Origin: a virus
IMG/VR virus record: IMGVR_UViG_3300043437_000170
Coordinates: 1 to 36,118 of that record
Direction: 5' to 3' (one strand)
Length of the DNA: 36,118 bases
Shown here: piece after piece, positions 29,599 to 36,118 of the stretch
Layout: each line of letters starts with the position of its first letter
Numbering within the stretch: the stretch's first letter is position 1
Made by a program: the position numbers and the translations under genes
The notes under the pieces: model-generated
Seen by the model: the letters and a program-made list of their open reading frames with translations, nothing else
What the model was told of the DNA's origin: nothing
The model's database searches: none

Positions 29599-31868
29599 AT
29601 CTACTTTCTACCATACTGGACAGACTCAACCAACGCATTGAAGTCGGCAATATCTTCGATCAGATTTACGGCCTTAGCGAGCCCGTAGGCGAAGGCAATG
29701 ACAAGGCGTGGGCCTTTTACATTGGCAATGGTCAGGCGATTCCTGTGACGAACTTTGATGCGAAGCAAGGCACATTGTTCTGGGCCAAACGTGGCAAGAT
29801 CACAGTGGCCAAGAATGACTCTTTGAGGTTAGCTGGATGCAAGTCTATTTATGAGACACGCTATTCAATGACGGCCTATGCAATGGTGCGCAAATCGCAC
29901 TTGCCTTGCGACTCAGCCGATGCACAGGATTGGATTGCATCGAGAGTGCTGAGGTTAATCAGTGGAACGGATCCGCAATTCAAGGCTGCCATTGGCGTGA
30001 TTGCTTATGAGGTTGTACCAAGTGGCTACCAGAATGAGATTCGATACTTGCCGGTGAACTATGAATGGGCCGCTGTTGCGATTGATGTGGATGTAAATGT
30101 CAGCACCTCAAGCGAGGACGGCTGCTATGACACTTGCGCAACTGGTGACATTCCGCTGCCCGATTTCGAGCCATGCGAGCCTTGCATCACATCAGTGGCT
30201 GTCGATGGCATTACCATAACAGGCAACGGCACACCAGCGGATCCGCTTGTCGCAATTGGTGGCGGTGGTGGAACACCACTGCGCACTCAAGAAGAAGGCA
30301 CCAACGTAAGCACCAACACCACAACGCTGAACTTCACTGGAGCTGGCGTGACTGCTTCACTAACTTCGCCTGGTGTGGTTCAGGTGAATGTGCCTGGCGG
30401 TAGCGGTGTGACATCAGTAACTGGCACAGCTCCGATTGCATCAAGTGGTGGGGCTACTCCAGACATTTCAATCAGTCAGGCAGGGGCAGCAAGCGACGGC
30501 TACCTCAGCTCGGCGGATTGGACTACCTTCGATGGTAAGTTCGATGTGCCGACAGGCACGAGCTCGGACTATCTCGATGGCACGGGAACACCTACGCCGT
30601 TTCCAACGCTTACAAATGGCACGGTTACATCGGTAGACCTAACAATGCCTGCTGCATTTTCAGTTAGTGGCAACCCAGTAACAAGCAGCGGAACTTTAGC
30701 GGTAGCAGCGGCAGGACTTTCAAGCCAATATATTCGAGGCGATGGGCAACTTGCAAACTTCCCAACATCAAGCGGTGGCGGCTCATCAGTTAGCTACTAT
30801 CTCAACGGCTCAGTTACGCAAGATGTAGCAACTTATAAGGAGATGAGTAGAACTCCAATTTTAGGTGCAGGCACTGACTTTCAAAGAACAAATGCTCAAG
30901 GCAATGGATTGATTGCTCAATTTATCACAGATGCAAATGAACCTAATTTGTTATCTATACCCGCAGGAAATTGGAATTTAGAATTATTTTTTAGCGCATC
31001 TTCGGGGGGTGGTAACCCTTCATTTTATGTTGAACTATATAAATATGATGGTGTTACATTTACTTTAATTGCAACGGATTCTGCAACACCCGAAGGCATT
31101 ACAAACGGAACTACAATCGATGCTTACTTTACTGCTTTGGCAGTTCCTGCAACAACGCTAACTGCTGCCGATAGACTTGCAATAAGAGTGTTTGTAACTA
31201 CATCAGGTAGAACAATCACATTGCATACAGAGAATAGTCATCTCTGCCAAGTGATAACAACTTTTTCAACTGGCTTAACTGCGCTAAATGGCTTAACTGC
31301 GCAAGTGCAATCGTTAGCAGTTGGAACTTCGGGCACTGACTTTGCGATAAGCTCCGCAACTGACACCCACACATTCAACCTACCAACTGCCAGCGCAAGC
31401 AACAGAGGTGCATTAAGCAGCGGCGATTGGACTACATTCAACGGCAAGTTTAACACGCCAAGCGGTACGACCGCGCAATACGTGCGCGGCGATGGCTCGC
31501 TTGCTTCATTGCCTTTCGAGCTTGTTGTGGCTGCATCGGATGAAACAACAGCACTAACGGCAGGCACGGCGAAGATTACATTCAGGATGCCTCGAGCTGT
31601 TACCCTTACAGCCGTTCGCGCATCGCTCACCACAGCGCAAGCATCGGGTAGTATCTTTACAGTTGACATCAATGAAGCAGGCACAAGTATCCTAAGCACT
31701 AAGCTAACGATTGACAATACCGAAAAGACAAGCACCACGGCAGCAACGCCACCAGTAATAAGCGACACCGCTTTAGCCGATGATGCTGAAATCACAATCG
31801 ACATCGACCAAATCGGAAACGGCACAGCAACAGGATTGAAGGTTGCATTAATAGGTACTTACGCATGA
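29595..31868 (+). CDS. Tail-terminator-like domain fused to a tail fibre
   Basis: A 757-residue protein with two different parts. Residues 1-195 (MNLLSTILDRLNQRIEVGNI, EYVV-like AYEVVPSGYQNEIRYLPV, IDVDVNVSTSSEDGC) look like a tail-completion/terminator domain and fit the preceding neck gene. From about 196 fibre-type Gly/Ser/Thr repeats start, with YLSSADWTTFDGKF (303-316), QYIRGDGQLANFP (378-390), LSSGDWTTFNGKF (607-619) and QYVRGDGSLASLP (628-640). Between them, residues 397-560 form a jelly-roll-like receptor domain (IPAGNWNLELFFSASSGG) coded by AT-richer DNA (about 30783-31265). Overlaps the neck gene and the next fibre gene by 4 nt. Confidence 0.75.
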   Translation: MNLLSTILDRLNQRIEVGNIFDQIYGLSEPVGEGNDKAWAFYIGNGQAIPVTNFDAKQGTLFWAKRGKITVAKNDSLRLAGCKSIYETRYSMTAYAMVRKSHLPCDSADAQDWIASRVLRLISGTDPQFKAAIGVIAYEVVPSGYQNEIRYLPVNYEWAAVAIDVDVNVSTSSEDGCYDTCATGDIPLPDFEPCEPCITSVAVDGITITGNGTPADPLVAIGGGGGTPLRTQEEGTNVSTNTTTLNFTGAGVTASLTSPGVVQVNVPGGSGVTSVTGTAPIASSGGATPDISISQAGAASDGYLSSADWTTFDGKFDVPTGTSSDYLDGTGTPTPFPTLTNGTVTSVDLTMPAAFSVSGNPVTSSGTLAVAAAGLSSQYIRGDGQLANFPTSSGGGSSVSYYLNGSVTQDVATYKEMSRTPILGAGTDFQRTNAQGNGLIAQFITDANEPNLLSIPAGNWNLELFFSASSGGGNPSFYVELYKYDGVTFTLIATDSATPEGITNGTTIDAYFTALAVPATTLTAADRLAIRVFVTTSGRTITLHTENSHLCQVITTFSTGLTALNGLTAQVQSLAVGTSGTDFAISSATDTHTFNLPTASASNRGALSSGDWTTFNGKFNTPSGTTAQYVRGDGSLASLPFELVVAASDETTALTAGTAKITFRMPRAVTLTAVRASLTTAQASGSIFTVDINEAGTSILSTKLTIDNTEKTSTTAATPPVISDTALADDAEITIDIDQIGNGTATGLKVALIGTYA

Positions 31869-32677
31869 GCTTTATAGTTAATCCTTATTGGTATGCACAA
31901 GCCTGCCCTGATGCAGATGCTAATGCTTTCTTGACTGCAACAGGCATAACAGACCCAACAATTTCATCGGCTATTTGCACGCTTGTAACTTCAATGAAGG
32001 CGAACGGAACTTGGGCTAAATGCAATGCCATTTATCCTATGGTAGGCGGTACTGCTACAACTCATAAATTCAATTTAAAAAACCCAGCTGATACAGATGC
32101 AGCATTTAGATTGTCATTTGTCGGTGGGTGGACTCATTCTGCAAACGGCGCGCAGGCAAATGGCACAAATGCTTATGCAAATACTTTTTTAATTCCTAAT
32201 ACAACCCTAACATTACTTAACACTCATTTATCTTTTTATTCGCGAACATCGGCAATAGGAAATCTTCAAAGAGATTTATCGGCTTTTACTAATGGTACAT
32301 TTCCTTCATTTTCTTTGGGTACTAATACAGGGGTTTTGGTCTCAGACCATTATTGGTTTACAAATAATAGAATAAGTAGAACTATACCTAATGCTCAAGG
32401 CTTAATGCTTACAAGTAGAACCAACGACACTACGCATAAATCCTACCGAAATGGTTTGCAGTTAGGAGCGACTGATACAATTTCAAATAGTGGTAGGTCA
32501 ATGCCATTGATTCCACTATTCTTAGGAGCGGCAAATGTCGCACCTCAATCGGTATCTAATTTCTCTAATAAACAATTTGCCTTTGCAACAATCGGCTCGG
32601 GCTTTACGGATGCAGATACGCTTAACTTTTACAATACTATTCAAACATTCCAAACCACCTTAGGACGGCAAGTATGA
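31865..32677 (+). CDS. Lectin-like fibre / receptor-binding protein
   Basis: A 270-residue protein with a short helical start (SFIVNPYWYAQACPDADANA) and a beta-sandwich of ConA-lectin style: VGGTATTHKFNLKNPADTDA, FRLSFVGGWTHSANGAQANG, HLSFYSRTS, and the late FATIGSGFTDADTLNFYNTI. Such proteins in Bacteroidota phages occupy the fibre region and probably bind surface glycans. The DNA is AT-richer than the head genes, as expected for exchangeable receptor-binding modules. It overlaps both neighbours by 4 nt. No catalytic motif is visible. Confidence 0.7.
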   Translation: MSFIVNPYWYAQACPDADANAFLTATGITDPTISSAICTLVTSMKANGTWAKCNAIYPMVGGTATTHKFNLKNPADTDAAFRLSFVGGWTHSANGAQANGTNAYANTFLIPNTTLTLLNTHLSFYSRTSAIGNLQRDLSAFTNGTFPSFSLGTNTGVLVSDHYWFTNNRISRTIPNAQGLMLTSRTNDTTHKSYRNGLQLGATDTISNSGRSMPLIPLFLGAANVAPQSVSNFSNKQFAFATIGSGFTDADTLNFYNTIQTFQTTLGRQV

Positions 32678-32877
32678 TAACAGTTTACCAACTCACACCC
32701 GAACAAGCCAAGCAGTTAATAGGCGTTCAGTATGTCGCTGATATGACTTTTAACCCGATTCAAGATGCAAATGGTACTTGGGTAATTAGCAACGAGGAAG
32801 TAAGCAGCACGACCATCGACTGGGTTAAGCAATTGCCAGCGATTAAATATATTCCAAAAGAAACACTACCTTTGTAA
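32674..32877 (+). CDS. Small fibre-linked protein
   Basis: A 67-residue acidic protein, MITVYQLTPEQAKQLIGVQY, then MTFNPIQDANGTWVISNEEV and a short helical end. It is coupled to the lectin-like gene by a 4-nt overlap, so it may chaperone or cap that fibre; there is no recognisable motif. A promoter-like box overlaps its last codons. Confidence 0.6.
   Translation: MITVYQLTPEQAKQLIGVQYVADMTFNPIQDANGTWVISNEEVSSTTIDWVKQLPAIKYIPKETLPL
32867..32874 (+). promoter_or_regulatory. Promoter -7 box (TACCTTTG)
   Basis: TACCTTTG lies in the last codons of the small fibre-linked gene, with ATG 32896 21 nt beyond. No -33 box at the usual spacing was found. Confidence 0.4.
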
Positions 32878-32895
32878 AAACCTAAAGCATTAACT

Positions 32896-33375
32896 ATGGC
32901 AGGCGTTAAAGTAACCGATTTACCAGTATTAGGAGCAGCAGCTTCAGACGATGTATTGTACATTGTTGATACGAGCAGTAATACAAGCAGCCAGATTGAG
33001 GTGTCAAGCCTTTTGCCTGTTGTACCTGTTTTAGATAGCGGAACATGGACACCGACTTTAAGTGATTTTAATGGATGTGTTGTAGATGCCACTTTGCTTT
33101 CTGCTTACTATTCAAGAATTGGCAATATTGTAACTTGCACAATTTATGGAAGTATTGATTTAGATTTTAGTTTATCAAGTGGTACTGGTTACCTTGATTA
33201 TACACCACCAATAGCAACAACTAGTTTTGACCCAATTGGATTAGGTCAATTAAAAGAAAATTCAACAAATTGCAATATAGCATCTGCTGCTTCAAAGATG
33301 TATTTTTATTCAACATCAAGTGCTAATGTAGGAGTTACAGAATTTACCTTTTCATTCCAATACGAAATCAACTAA
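32896..33375 (+). CDS. Second fibre / receptor-binding candidate
   Basis: A 159-residue protein. Residues 1-45 (MAGVKVTDLPVLGAAASDDV then LYIVDTSSNTSSQIEV) are the attachment-type start seen in phage fibres: VTDLP...A.SDD.LYIVDTS. The rest (WTPTLSDFNGC, YYSRIGNIVTCTIYGSIDLD, EFTFSFQYEIN) is beta-rich, probably a trimeric C-terminal binding domain. AT-rich DNA suggests exchange. It shares TAATG with the lysozyme start, joining receptor-binding and lysis regions. Confidence 0.68.
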   Translation: MAGVKVTDLPVLGAAASDDVLYIVDTSSNTSSQIEVSSLLPVVPVLDSGTWTPTLSDFNGCVVDATLLSAYYSRIGNIVTCTIYGSIDLDFSLSSGTGYLDYTPPIATTSFDPIGLGQLKENSTNCNIASAASKMYFYSTSSANVGVTEFTFSFQYEIN

Positions 33376-33833
33376 TGCGCAGCACCTCGATTCTCGGACT
33401 TAACTTAATTAAGAAGTACGAGGGCTTGAGGCTCACGAGTTATCTTTGCCCTGCTTCCGTGGCTACGATAGGCTACGGCTCGACACGATACCCAAATGGC
33501 AAGAAGGTAATACTCGGCGAAAAGCTGACAAGCGAAAAGGAAGCAACGCAATTGCTACTTGCAACGCTTGAGCCATTTGAGGCGGCGGTAAATAAGCACC
33601 TACCAAATATCAACCAATGTCAGTTCGATGCGTTGGTGTGCTTTGCTTATAATGTCGGCACAGGCGCACTCATTAAATCCACGTTGCTAAGAAAGGCAAA
33701 AGCCAACAACGCCGACCCAAGCATATTGGACGAGTTCCTGAGATGGAACAGGGCAGGCGGCAAGGTGCTTGCAGGGCTAACCAATCGCAGACGCGAAGAG
33801 GCGAATCTCTATTTCTCACTTTGTAAAGTTTAG
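33375..33833 (+). CDS. Endolysin: GH24 T4-type lysozyme
   Basis: A 152-residue muramidase. The catalytic block contains E16 (KKYEGLRL), then YLCPASVATIGYGS with T31. At the position of T4 Asp20 there is C25, giving a Glu-Cys-Thr triad, a variant known from some GH24 endolysins and active in the engineered T4 D20C enzyme. Later conserved blocks are QFDALVCFAYNVG, STLLRKAKANN, FLRWNRAGGKVLAGLTNRR. No signal peptide is seen, so release would need a holin. It cleaves the glycan chain of peptidoglycan. Confidence 0.92.
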   Translation: MRSTSILGLNLIKKYEGLRLTSYLCPASVATIGYGSTRYPNGKKVILGEKLTSEKEATQLLLATLEPFEAAVNKHLPNINQCQFDALVCFAYNVGTGALIKSTLLRKAKANNADPSILDEFLRWNRAGGKVLAGLTNRRREEANLYFSLCKV

Positions 33834-33879
33834 GGCGCAATTGCCCCAACGCTGGCAATGCTTTCGCGTATTTTAAACT

Positions 33880-34086
33880 ATGCGAAAACGTGCTACCAAA
33901 CCAAGGCGAATCATAGACATAATTGTCAAGCATTGGCGTAGCACTATCGGAAGCCTTATGATTTTAGTTTCAATATTTTTGCTAATCTTTAAAGTCATTT
34001 CAACCGAAACCCTCGCGGCAATTGTAGCAACGCTAATCGCCGCTGGTTATATTCCAAAAGCCAAAGACGATGCAGCAGATTCGTAG
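33880..34086 (+). CDS. Holin-like membrane protein
   Basis: A 68-residue protein with a basic start (MRKRATKPRRI), a strong transmembrane segment at about 20-40 (TIGSLMILVSIFLLIFKVIS) and a second at about 43-57 (ETLAAIVATLIAAGY), then a charged tail KAKDDAADS. Size, two segments and position right after the lysozyme fit a class II holin. It lies 46 nt after the lysozyme and overlaps the next gene by 17 nt. Confidence 0.65.
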   Translation: MRKRATKPRRIIDIIVKHWRSTIGSLMILVSIFLLIFKVISTETLAAIVATLIAAGYIPKAKDDAADS

Positions 34087-34471
34087 AGATACCGTCAAGA
34101 TTGCACGCCATAACAAGGTGAATGTAGACACCATGAGCTGGGAGATTGCAAATGCCGACACGAGCTTTCAGCAAGCTAACCGCGAAAGCTTCGAGTTCGT
34201 CATGGCACAGCCAAAGCCAGTGCGTGAACTTACCGCCTTTGATACCATTCAGCCATGCGATGTATCTTTATACCCAGCACCAACGTACTACACCCTCAAA
34301 CCTCAGCCTGTAAGAAACACGCAAGATATTGAAGAGCCTATGAATTACGATATACTCCTAAATGGTGTTGTGTTTAGCTTTGCCCTGTGGATGAGTGCGA
34401 AATACTTGATTGGATGTGGTGCTGCCTGGATCAATTTATTTAACGATCTGAGAAGCGAGCTAAGGGCATAA
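34070..34471 (+). CDS. Hypothetical protein with C-terminal membrane segment
   Basis: A 133-residue protein (ATG 34070, alternative ATG 34133, MSWEIANADT). The first 90 residues are soluble, Pro-rich in part (VSLYPAPTYYTLKPQPV). Residues about 97-118 (LLNGVVFSFALWMSAKYLIG) form one membrane segment near the end. A tail-anchored protein inside the lysis cassette might regulate the holin (antiholin) or help lysis, but this is inferred from location only. Confidence 0.6.
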   Translation: MQQIRRDTVKIARHNKVNVDTMSWEIANADTSFQQANRESFEFVMAQPKPVRELTAFDTIQPCDVSLYPAPTYYTLKPQPVRNTQDIEEPMNYDILLNGVVFSFALWMSAKYLIGCGAAWINLFNDLRSELRA

Positions 34472-34475
34472 GGCT

Positions 34476-34483
34476 TATCTTTG
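34476..34483 (+). promoter_or_regulatory. Promoter -7 box (TATCTTTG) for a leaderless transcript
   Basis: TATCTTTG ends 4 nt before ATG 34488 of the PAS-HisKA gene, in a 16-bp gap. No -33 TTTG was found at the usual distance. The arrangement matches the other start-proximal boxes here (10052, 25343). Confidence 0.5.
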
Positions 34484-34487
34484 TCTT

Positions 34488-35054
34488 ATGGCATCACTGC
34501 ACATCCTCGAGGCGAGCATCGACCTCTTCTATGTGATTACCGATAAGGACGGGAATATTGTGACCTCCAATGATTTATTCAAAGAATACAGCAGCCACAT
34601 AAAACCCGGCAATATTCTGGACATTGCAGCCAATGACAGTGATCGTGATGAGATGCTTACTGCGATCAGGAAGTCGCAAAAGAAAGCACCGGATCCGATT
34701 AGGGTTTATTCAAGGACACGCCAGAAGATGTCATCTGAGCGTTACAATATGTGGAATGTTTACTGCATTATGAACAGCATTCACATGATTGGTATCCAGT
34801 TGGTCGATGTGACATCTATCAGCTCGCATGAGCATGAGCGGCAGAAAATGCTTTTGGAAGAGTTTCGTTTCATGTTGAGCCACGAGCTTCGCCAGCCATT
34901 GACTTCAATTGGCGGCTTGGTGCAGATGATAATGGAGCACAAAGAAATAACAGAGGAAGAGCGAAAGGGCGTAATGGAGATGATAGCAGACAGCGTGCAG
35001 AAGCTTGATGAAGTGATCAGGCTACTTGTAAAGAAAGCAACAAGACAGCTATGA
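34488..35054 (+). CDS. PAS-HisKA protein lacking an ATPase domain
   Basis: A 188-residue protein in the lysis cassette. Residues about 7-110 have the PAS fold pattern (IDLFYVITDKDGNIVTSND, then MIGIQLVDVTSI closing the domain). Residues about 120-185 are a HisKA dimerisation helix pair with the phosphoacceptor box SHELRQPLTSIGGL (H132). No N- or G-box ATP-binding domain follows, so it cannot phosphorylate itself. It could act as a decoy phosphoacceptor or dimerisation partner of a host sensor kinase. It has its own start-proximal promoter. Its stop overlaps the next gene (ATGA). Domain calls come from motifs; role is inference. Confidence 0.8.
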   Translation: MASLHILEASIDLFYVITDKDGNIVTSNDLFKEYSSHIKPGNILDIAANDSDRDEMLTAIRKSQKKAPDPIRVYSRTRQKMSSERYNMWNVYCIMNSIHMIGIQLVDVTSISSHEHERQKMLLEEFRFMLSHELRQPLTSIGGLVQMIMEHKEITEEERKGVMEMIADSVQKLDEVIRLLVKKATRQL

Positions 35055-35254
35055 ATGAAGCACACACCTACTTACCAAGCACTGATGAAGAATGTGACGA
35101 GCGGCTGGTGAAGGTGCTTGCGATTTACATCTTAGAAAGGGCCATGCCGCTGAAAGTTGCGAGCCAGATACTGCTTTCAAACTTGCGAAACAAAGACCTT
35201 TACATGGTGCGTTTTAACGAAGTAATGCAATTTGTAAGCAATGGAACAACCTAA
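35051..35254 (+). CDS. Small hypothetical protein
   Basis: A 67-residue protein, MNEAHTYLPSTDEECDERLV, then helices (AIYILERAMPLKVASQILLS, RFNEVMQFVSNG). It overlaps the PAS-HisKA gene by 4 nt and the spanin-like gene by 14 nt, so it is coupled to both and may act with the former. I do not recognise it. Confidence 0.65.
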   Translation: MNEAHTYLPSTDEECDERLVKVLAIYILERAMPLKVASQILLSNLRNKDLYMVRFNEVMQFVSNGTT

Positions 35255-35900
35255 CTTAAGCAGGCTTTATTTGGTGACAATTACGGTTGTCCTTGCATTG
35301 ATGCTGATCAGGACTTGCGGAAGCTTGGCCTCAACCGAGCTTGAACTGGAGAGGCTTGATAATGCCAATGCCGAGTTTACCATCCGCATTGCTAATGACT
35401 CGGCCAAGATTTACAGCCAGTCGCAGACCATTGTAAGCAGCGAGCGCAAGTATGCAGAGCTTGAGAAGATCAACGCAGCACTTGGCATCAAAGCAAGCCA
35501 AGCCGTGCAATACAGGACCAAGACAGTGATTCAAACCGAGTTCGAACTTGGTGACACGGTGTACATCGATAGCTTTCCGCACTTGCGCCTGCCAAGATCA
35601 TTCGGCCGTGAAGGTAAATGGCTATCCATAGGAGGCACGATAAACCGCGTAGGAAGGCTTCAGATTGACTCATTGATAATTCCGGTATCTTATACCGTTG
35701 CCATCGGAGATACGCTGCGTAAAGGCTCTATTTTGCGAAAGCGTGACAAGGTGGTCCGCATTGCAGTTGACAATCCTTATGTTAGCGTGACCGGCATCAG
35801 CAATGTTGTAATTCGCCAGGATAAAAAGTGGTGGCAAACCGATGCGGCCAAGATTGGACTCGGGGCGTTTATTGGTTTCGGGCTGACACGCATAAAATAA
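35241..35900 (+). CDS. Membrane-anchored coiled-coil (spanin-like) protein, complete copy
   Basis: A 219-residue protein with an N-terminal membrane anchor (about residues 8-24, LYLVTITVVLALMLIR, followed by TCGSLAS), a coiled coil at about 28-80 (LELERLDNANAEFTIRIAND), a beta-rich part and a hydrophobic Gly-rich end (GLGAFIGFGL). Placement at the end of the lysis genes and an inner-membrane anchor plus periplasmic coiled coil recall Rz-type spanins or Bacteroidota DUF6549-like proteins. No overlapping outer-membrane lipoprotein (Rz1) gene was found. The last 164 residues are identical to the partial gene at 1-495. Confidence 0.7.
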   Translation: MEQPNLSRLYLVTITVVLALMLIRTCGSLASTELELERLDNANAEFTIRIANDSAKIYSQSQTIVSSERKYAELEKINAALGIKASQAVQYRTKTVIQTEFELGDTVYIDSFPHLRLPRSFGREGKWLSIGGTINRVGRLQIDSLIIPVSYTVAIGDTLRKGSILRKRDKVVRIAVDNPYVSVTGISNVVIRQDKKWWQTDAAKIGLGAFIGFGLTRIK

Positions 35901-35966
35901 TTGGCTTGATTTTCAGGCACTTGCGTTTTTTTGCGCTGGTGGTTTATTGTTTTGTTTGTTTTTCGC

Positions 35967-35996
35967 TTGCGAATTCAAAAAAGGGGTGTACATTTG
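35967..35996 (+). promoter_or_regulatory. Second copy of the early promoter
   Basis: TTG at 35967-35969 and TACATTTG at 35989-35996 repeat the element at 562-591 unchanged. In a circular genome these are one and the same site. Confidence 0.65.
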
Positions 35997-36025
35997 CCTC
36001 AACAAAACAACGAAACAAAAACGCC

Positions 36026-36118
36026 ATGACAACTCAAGTAACAATCGAAACCGAATGGAAACGCAGAATGGATTTAGTAGAAAGCCCTGCATTTGTTAAA
36101 CTTTGCGCAAAATACGCT
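36026..36118 (+). CDS. Start of the small early gene, 3' truncated by the window
   Basis: Thirty-one codons of the protein described at 621-815 (MTTQVTIETEWKRRMD). Every base matches the left copy across 621-713, so this part is identical between the two ends even though the flanking DNA differs at three non-coding positions. The gene runs off the window edge. Confidence 0.75.
   Translation, partial: MTTQVTIETEWKRRMDLVESPAFVKLCAKYA

Larger units (their letters stand above)
35406..36118. repeat. Right copy of terminal direct repeat
   Basis: Repeats 1-713 with about 17 base differences, all silent or non-coding. Together the two copies give a circular unit of 35,405 bp. The right copy ends within the second codon block of the small early gene. 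Confidence 0.9.

Noticed and set aside
33833-33847. Hairpin GGGC/GCCC after the lysozyme stop as a terminator
   Set aside because: Only four base pairs and no T-run; the holin-like gene follows closely and probably shares the transcript.

Overview
The window looks like one complete tailed-phage (siphovirus-type) genome of about 35.4 kb from a Bacteroidota host. All recognisable genes lie on the + strand and are tightly packed, most joined by short stop/start overlaps (ATGA, TAATG). Shine-Dalgarno sequences are essentially absent, and several transcription starts carry the Bacteroidota -7 box TAnnTTTG, sometimes with a -33 TTTG. These points, plus gene families familiar from Bacteroidota phages (VapE-type primase-helicase with a BT4734-like N-terminus, small proteins ending in YY.ETY, lectin-like fibres), support the host assignment. 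I cannot name the host genus. Positions 1-713 recur at 35406-36118 with no net length change and about 17 substitutions, none changing a protein, so the molecule closes on itself (unit about 35,405 bp) and the two ends probably come from slightly different strains.

Layout: (1) 0.6-9.2 kb, replication and recombination: ssDNA-binding-like protein, a coiled-coil protein, a PD-(D/E)XK exonuclease, an HNH endonuclease, four paralogous small proteins, an SF2 helicase, a primase-helicase, a 280-bp non-coding region that looks like an origin (four GTATCAAC iterons, a palindrome, (CA)16), and a VRR-NUC nuclease. (2) 9.2-11.9 kb, small genes and packaging: a basic DNA-binding-like protein, a terminase-small-subunit-like protein, the large terminase. 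(3) 11.9-20.4 kb, tail: a small zinc-ribbon protein, a tail-chaperone pair with a possible -1 frameshift, a 914-residue tape measure, two large distal tail proteins, a probable tail tube. (4) 20.4-22.5 kb, a glycosyltransferase and two homologous methyltransferases. (5) 22.5-29.6 kb, head: portal, MuF-like protein, scaffold, major capsid protein with a probable -1 frame C-terminal extension, head/neck proteins. (6) 29.6-33.4 kb, fibres and receptor-binding candidates. (7) 33.4-35.9 kb, lysis: GH24 lysozyme, holin-like protein, a PAS-HisKA protein without an ATPase domain, and a membrane-anchored spanin-like protein.

No integrase, repressor or partition gene was seen, so a virulent lifestyle is the simplest reading. 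The most notable signals are the frame-shifted capsid tail ending next to its terminator, the kinase-less PAS-HisKA protein inside the lysis cassette, the origin-like intergenic region, the recurrent placement of start codons 3-5 nt after a -7 box (leaderless mRNAs), and the glycosyltransferase/methyltransferase island.
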